Assembly: GCA_012274165.1 (NCBI GenBank)
Contig: JAAPAA010000375.1
Span: forward strand, 1 to 8,463
Direction of reading: 5' to 3'
DNA from: Thiobacillaceae bacterium
GTDB taxonomy: Bacteria > Pseudomonadota > Gammaproteobacteria > Burkholderiales > Thiobacillaceae
DNA: 8,463 nt
Numbering within the stretch: position 1 is the first letter of the stretch; the number at the start of each line of letters is the position of its first letter. The notes under the pieces are model-generated. The model did no database searches. It was given only the letters and a program-made list of their open reading frames with translations, and had not been told where the DNA came from. The translations under genes and the position numbers were made by a program. Shown piece after piece: positions 5,795 through 8,463 of this stretch.

Positions 5795-6877
5795 TCAGGG
5801 CGACCCCAGGTCTTGAGCGAGGCCCGGGTGGGTGATTTTCCCGGCGTGTATTTGCAGCCCTGCCTTCAGCCCGGCATCGGCATCGAGCGCGTACAGCCCC
5901 TGTGTGGCCAGGGCTTGCACGTAAGGCAGGGTGGCATGGGTGAGGGCCTCGGTTGCCGTGCGCGCGAGGGCGCCGGGCATGTTGGCGACGCAGTAATGCA
6001 CCACGCCTTCAGCGACGAAGAACGGCGCGCTGTGGGTGGTCGGGTGCGAGGTTTCGGCGATTCCACCCTGGTCGATAGCGACGTCAACCAGCACGCTGCC
6101 GGGGCGCATGGTTTTCAGCTGGGCGAGTGAAATCAGGCGGGGGGCGTGGCGCCCCGGGATTTGTGCAGCGCCGATCACGATATCGGCGCAGGTGAGGACG
6201 TGGGCAATCGCATCCGCGGTGGAGAAGCGGGTTTCGATGCGCGCGCCGAAGGTTTGTTCAGCGCGGGAGAGGATGGCGGCGGTGCGGTCGAGCAGCGTGA
6301 CGCGCGCTCCCAGCCCGACCGCCACGCGTGCGGCGCTCATGCCGACGATGCCCGCACCAATAATGACGATGTGCGCCGGCGGCACGCCGGGCATCCCGCT
6401 CACCAGCACGCCGCTGCCGCCGTGGCTGGTGTGCAGGCCGAGTGCGCCCATTTGCGGGGCGAGGCGGCCGGCAATTTCGGACATCGGCGCCAACAGCGGC
6501 AAGCCGCCGCTCGCGTCGCTGACCGTTTCGTACGCGATGGCGCTTGCGCCGCTGGCGAGCAGGCTGTGCGCCAGCACGGGAGCAGGAGCGAGGTGCAGAT
6601 AACAGAACAGGATCTGGCCTTCGCGCAAGTATGGAACTTCCAGGGTTTGCGGCTCTTTGACCTTGACTACCAGTTTGGCTTGCCATACTTCGGCCGGACT
6701 GGCGGCGATACGGGCGCCCGCCGCGCGGTACGCGTCATCGGTAAACCCCGCGCCCATTCCCGCGCTGGTTTCGACGCTCACCGCATGGCCGGCGAGGACG
6801 AGTTCACGTGCACCTTCCGGGGTGAGGGCGACCCGGTATTCGTGGTTCTTGATTTCTCTGGGAATGCCGATGTGCAT
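5795..6877 (-). CDS. ald: Alanine dehydrogenase (NAD-dependent)
   Basis: The product (360 residues) catalyses reversible oxidative deamination of L-alanine to pyruvate, ammonia and NADH. It starts MHIGIPREIKNHEYRV, as the family does. Substrate-site residues are visible at R15, K74 (KVKEPQ), H95 (CYLHLA) and D269 (DVAIDQGG). Each is one position earlier than I remember for the Mycobacterium tuberculosis enzyme. The Rossmann motif GAGIVG is at 174-179, and APMSEIAGRLAPQMGA (130-145) and CVANMPGA (296-303) are also typical. It ends just after DLGSP, about ten residues shorter than many homologues, but nothing catalytic is lost. The ribosome site is weak (GAGG about 12 bases upstream of ATG 6877). 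Forty-two bases separate it from the preceding gene on the same strand, so co-transcription is likely. A role in nitrogen or carbon balance, or NADH recycling at low oxygen, is inference. Confidence 0.96.
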   Translation of the reverse strand: MHIGIPREIKNHEYRVALTPEGARELVLAGHAVSVETSAGMGAGFTDDAYRAAGARIAASPAEVWQAKLVVKVKEPQTLEVPYLREGQILFCYLHLAPAPVLAHSLLASGASAIAYETVSDASGGLPLLAPMSEIAGRLAPQMGALGLHTSHGGSGVLVSGMPGVPPAHIVIIGAGIVGMSAARVAVGLGARVTLLDRTAAILSRAEQTFGARIETRFSTADAIAHVLTCADIVIGAAQIPGRHAPRLISLAQLKTMRPGSVLVDVAIDQGGIAETSHPTTHSAPFFVAEGVVHYCVANMPGALARTATEALTHATLPYVQALATQGLYALDADAGLKAGLQIHAGKITHPGLAQDLGSP

Positions 6878-6919
6878 GATGGGGCGAGCCTCGGATGGGA
6901 TGCGTGCGGACAGGGTTTG

Positions 6920-8176
6920 TCAGGGCGTGGGCAGGGTTTCGGCGCGGCGGTCGAAGCGGTAATACGCCGGTGGAATTTTGCCCAGCTTGAGCTCGCGGGT
7001 GCCCCAGCCGATCGGCAGGCGGGCGACGGTGCGATACGGCCCCATCATCGACGGTGCGGCCTGCACGTCATACAGGCCGGGTGCAATCAGGCGCGCAGAA
7101 AGGGTCATGCCGCCGTCGAGGACGTGCTGCGTCACCCCAGCAAAGGGGCGCGCCAGCGGCTCGCCGATGAAGATGCCTTGCCCGGGCATTTGCACACTTT
7201 TCCAGTACGCCTCGATCAGGGTTTCCCCCATTAAATAATGCGCCATGACCACGCCGGGGACGGGGAACTTGTTCGGGAAATTACACGGCTCGACCACCGC
7301 CCCGTAGCTGCCGGTCGCGCCCGCCTCCAGCCATTTGAGACTGCTCATTTGCCCGGTGCCGAACAGGTCGCCGCCAGCCGAGGTGAGGTGGTCGCCGATG
7401 GCGCCGGGCAAAAACGTGTTGCTGTCGAGCGAAGGCACCTGCGTGAGGCCGGTGAAATAAAACATCACGTCTTTTTTGCGGGCGAGCGTGTCGGCTTGCA
7501 CGATTTCGATCGGGATGATGGGTTGCATCTGGATGCGTAGCGCCTCAAAGCCCCCTGCGCGCACGTTGCGCGCCTTGTCCGACGTGCTCAATAAATAAGC
7601 GGTGCCTGCCGGATTGCTGTTGTCCGACGCCACGCCGCGGTCGATGAGCTTTTTGGCTTCGGCCACGCTGGCGGCGGCCAGGCTCATGGTCGGGCGCATT
7701 TTGTACGTGGCATACGGGCGCGCCACGTTGCTGTTGAAATAAGGACTGGGCTGGGTGGGTTTGCAAGTGCTGGCGCAATACGCCGGATCGAAGCCAAAGG
7801 CGAAGGCAGCGGTGATCGACATGCAATCGACCCGGTACGGTTGCGCCCAGGTCAGTGCAAACGCCTGAATGGTCTTGGGCGTGATGCGGTCGACGCGGCG
7901 CTTGAGGTTGGTGAAGACCTCGCGGCTCATGTTGCTGTTGCCCGGCTTGAAGTGGATGTGAATCAAATTGGCCGCAGGAATGTTGCGCTTGTCCAGGTAA
8001 TACGCGGCAATGGCGACGCTGTCGGGGTCGTCATCGTTGACGATCACGCCCAGCTGGTCGGCGCTGAGGCCGGGCTGGGTAAAGTTGGTGATGACGGCCT
8101 GTTCCAGCGCCTGGGCGTGAGCAGGCGCCTGGGCCAGCAGGCCCAGCATGAGGGTGGCAATCAATCGTGTGAACAT
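6920..8176 (-). CDS. Secreted TIGR03790-family protein, function unknown
   Basis: The product has 418 residues. Residues 1-21 (MFTRLIATLMLGLLAQAPAHA) form a clear signal peptide with an AHA cleavage site, so the protein is exported. The first half contains VIVNDDDPDSVAIAAYYLDKRNIP (44-67), typical of the family. The best conserved core is about 235-342: FYFTGLTQVP, GAIGDHLTSAGGDL (258-271), LEAGATGSYGAVVEPC (283-298) and IFIGEPLARPF (335-345). I assign it to TIGR03790, an uncharacterised family that, as I recall, occurs only in genomes with exosortase/PEP-CTERM sorting. The core resembles caspase- or gingipain-like folds, with H263 and C298 spaced 35 residues apart, but relatives may lack the cysteine. 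I therefore do not claim peptidase activity. A beta-rich C-terminal part (345-418) follows. Its ATG directly abuts the pyrD stop codon and its ribosome site is poor, suggesting coupling to pyrD. Confidence 0.82.
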   Translation of the reverse strand: MFTRLIATLMLGLLAQAPAHAQALEQAVITNFTQPGLSADQLGVIVNDDDPDSVAIAAYYLDKRNIPAANLIHIHFKPGNSNMSREVFTNLKRRVDRITPKTIQAFALTWAQPYRVDCMSITAAFAFGFDPAYCASTCKPTQPSPYFNSNVARPYATYKMRPTMSLAAASVAEAKKLIDRGVASDNSNPAGTAYLLSTSDKARNVRAGGFEALRIQMQPIIPIEIVQADTLARKKDVMFYFTGLTQVPSLDSNTFLPGAIGDHLTSAGGDLFGTGQMSSLKWLEAGATGSYGAVVEPCNFPNKFPVPGVVMAHYLMGETLIEAYWKSVQMPGQGIFIGEPLARPFAGVTQHVLDGGMTLSARLIAPGLYDVQAAPSMMGPYRTVARLPIGWGTRELKLGKIPPAYYRFDRRAETLPTP

Positions 8177-8463
8177 TTAGCTGAGCGCCTTTACGCAGTC
8201 GCGGATCAAATCGGGGCCGCGATAAATCAGCCCGGTATACAGCTGCACCAGCGATGCGCCTGCCGCAATTTTGTCCGCAGCATCTTCGCTCGACAAAATT
8301 CCGCCGACGCCGATGATTGGCACTTCATTCTTCAGGTGATGCGCCAGCGCTGCCACCACCCGGGTGGACGCCGCGCGCACCGGCGCCCCGGAAAGGCCGC
8401 CGGTTTCGCCTGCATTCGGCAAGCCGTCGCCGGCATCACGCGCAATCGTGGTGTTGGTGGCGA
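8177..8463 (-). CDS. pyrD: Dihydroorotate dehydrogenase (quinone), C-terminal part
   Basis: The frame is open from the right window edge to TAA at 8177, giving 95 codons of the C-terminus. The start lies outside, and the in-frame TTG at 8422 is internal. The visible part begins ATNTTIARD and contains GETGGLSGAPVRAAST, then VPIIGVGGILSSEDAADKI, then AGASLVQLYTGLIYRGP. These are the FMN phosphate-binding and barrel-closing motifs of class 2 PyrD, with SLVQLYTGLIY especially characteristic. The enzyme is membrane-associated and oxidises dihydroorotate to orotate in pyrimidine synthesis, passing electrons to the quinone pool. The stop codon is immediately followed by the ATG of the TIGR03790 gene. 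The N-terminal membrane-binding helix that would confirm class 2 is not in the window. Confidence 0.95.
   Translation of the reverse strand, partial: ATNTTIARDAGDGLPNAGETGGLSGAPVRAASTRVVAALAHHLKNEVPIIGVGGILSSEDAADKIAAGASLVQLYTGLIYRGPDLIRDCVKALS

Noticed and set aside
5593..5835. 80-codon plus-strand frame over the intergenic gap
   Set aside because: It crosses the ccoN promoter, the palindrome and the end of ald. It has no recognisable protein features, and its start lies in the AT-rich leader without a good ribosome site.
6146..7234. 362-codon open frame on the plus strand
   Set aside because: It is antisense to ald and the end of the TIGR03790 gene, both with clear family motifs. It has no ribosome site or domain of its own that I can see.
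8177..8422. Complete 81-residue gene starting at 8422
   Set aside because: The codon at 8422 is TTG. The frame continues upstream to the window edge with PyrD-like sequence (ATNTTIARD), so this is the tail of pyrD.

Overview
All eleven supportable genes lie on the minus strand, so the window reads from right to left. The base composition is GC-rich, apart from an AT-rich gap at about 5578-5735. Gene content points to a betaproteobacterium, probably a Nitrosomonadales-type lineage (Thiobacillus, Sulfuricella or Gallionella relatives): a complete ccoNOQP-ccoG-fixH cluster, a DUF3149-type micro-protein, and a TIGR03790 protein, a family I recall as limited to exosortase-bearing genomes. The taxonomic placement is inference.

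Right part (5795-8463): the C-terminal end of pyrD (quinone-linked dihydroorotate dehydrogenase) abuts a secreted TIGR03790-family protein of unknown function. After 42 bases comes ald (alanine dehydrogenase). The spacing suggests these three are co-transcribed. A 6-bp GC hairpin without a T-tract follows ald.

Central gap (5578-5794, 217 bases): this is the largest non-coding stretch. On the minus strand it carries a near-consensus sigma-70 promoter for ccoN (TTGACA, 16 nt, TATATT). Immediately downstream, at the predicted transcript start, is a 12-bp inverted repeat with an AAGC spacer. I find no FNR/Anr box (TTGAT-N4-ATCAA), although oxygen-responsive control is usual for this oxidase.

Left part (1-5577): ccoN, ccoO, ccoQ and ccoP encode the cbb3-type, high-affinity terminal oxidase and are packed with 12-base gaps or an 8-base overlap. 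A 105-base spacer with two adjacent perfect hairpins separates them from ccoG (copper-handling iron-sulfur assembly factor). ccoG is followed by fixH/ccoH (assembly), then a 44-codon single-membrane-segment protein coupled to fixH by an ATGA overlap, then the start of another small membrane protein that runs off the left edge. ccoI and ccoS, common partners in cco clusters, are not in the window.

Together the left part makes and assembles a terminal oxidase for low oxygen. PyrD feeds electrons into the quinone pool that this chain drains. The least understood items are the two micro-proteins, the TIGR03790 protein, the palindrome at the ccoN transcript start, and the tandem hairpins between ccoP and ccoG. 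No rRNA, tRNA, CRISPR array or mobile element was seen.
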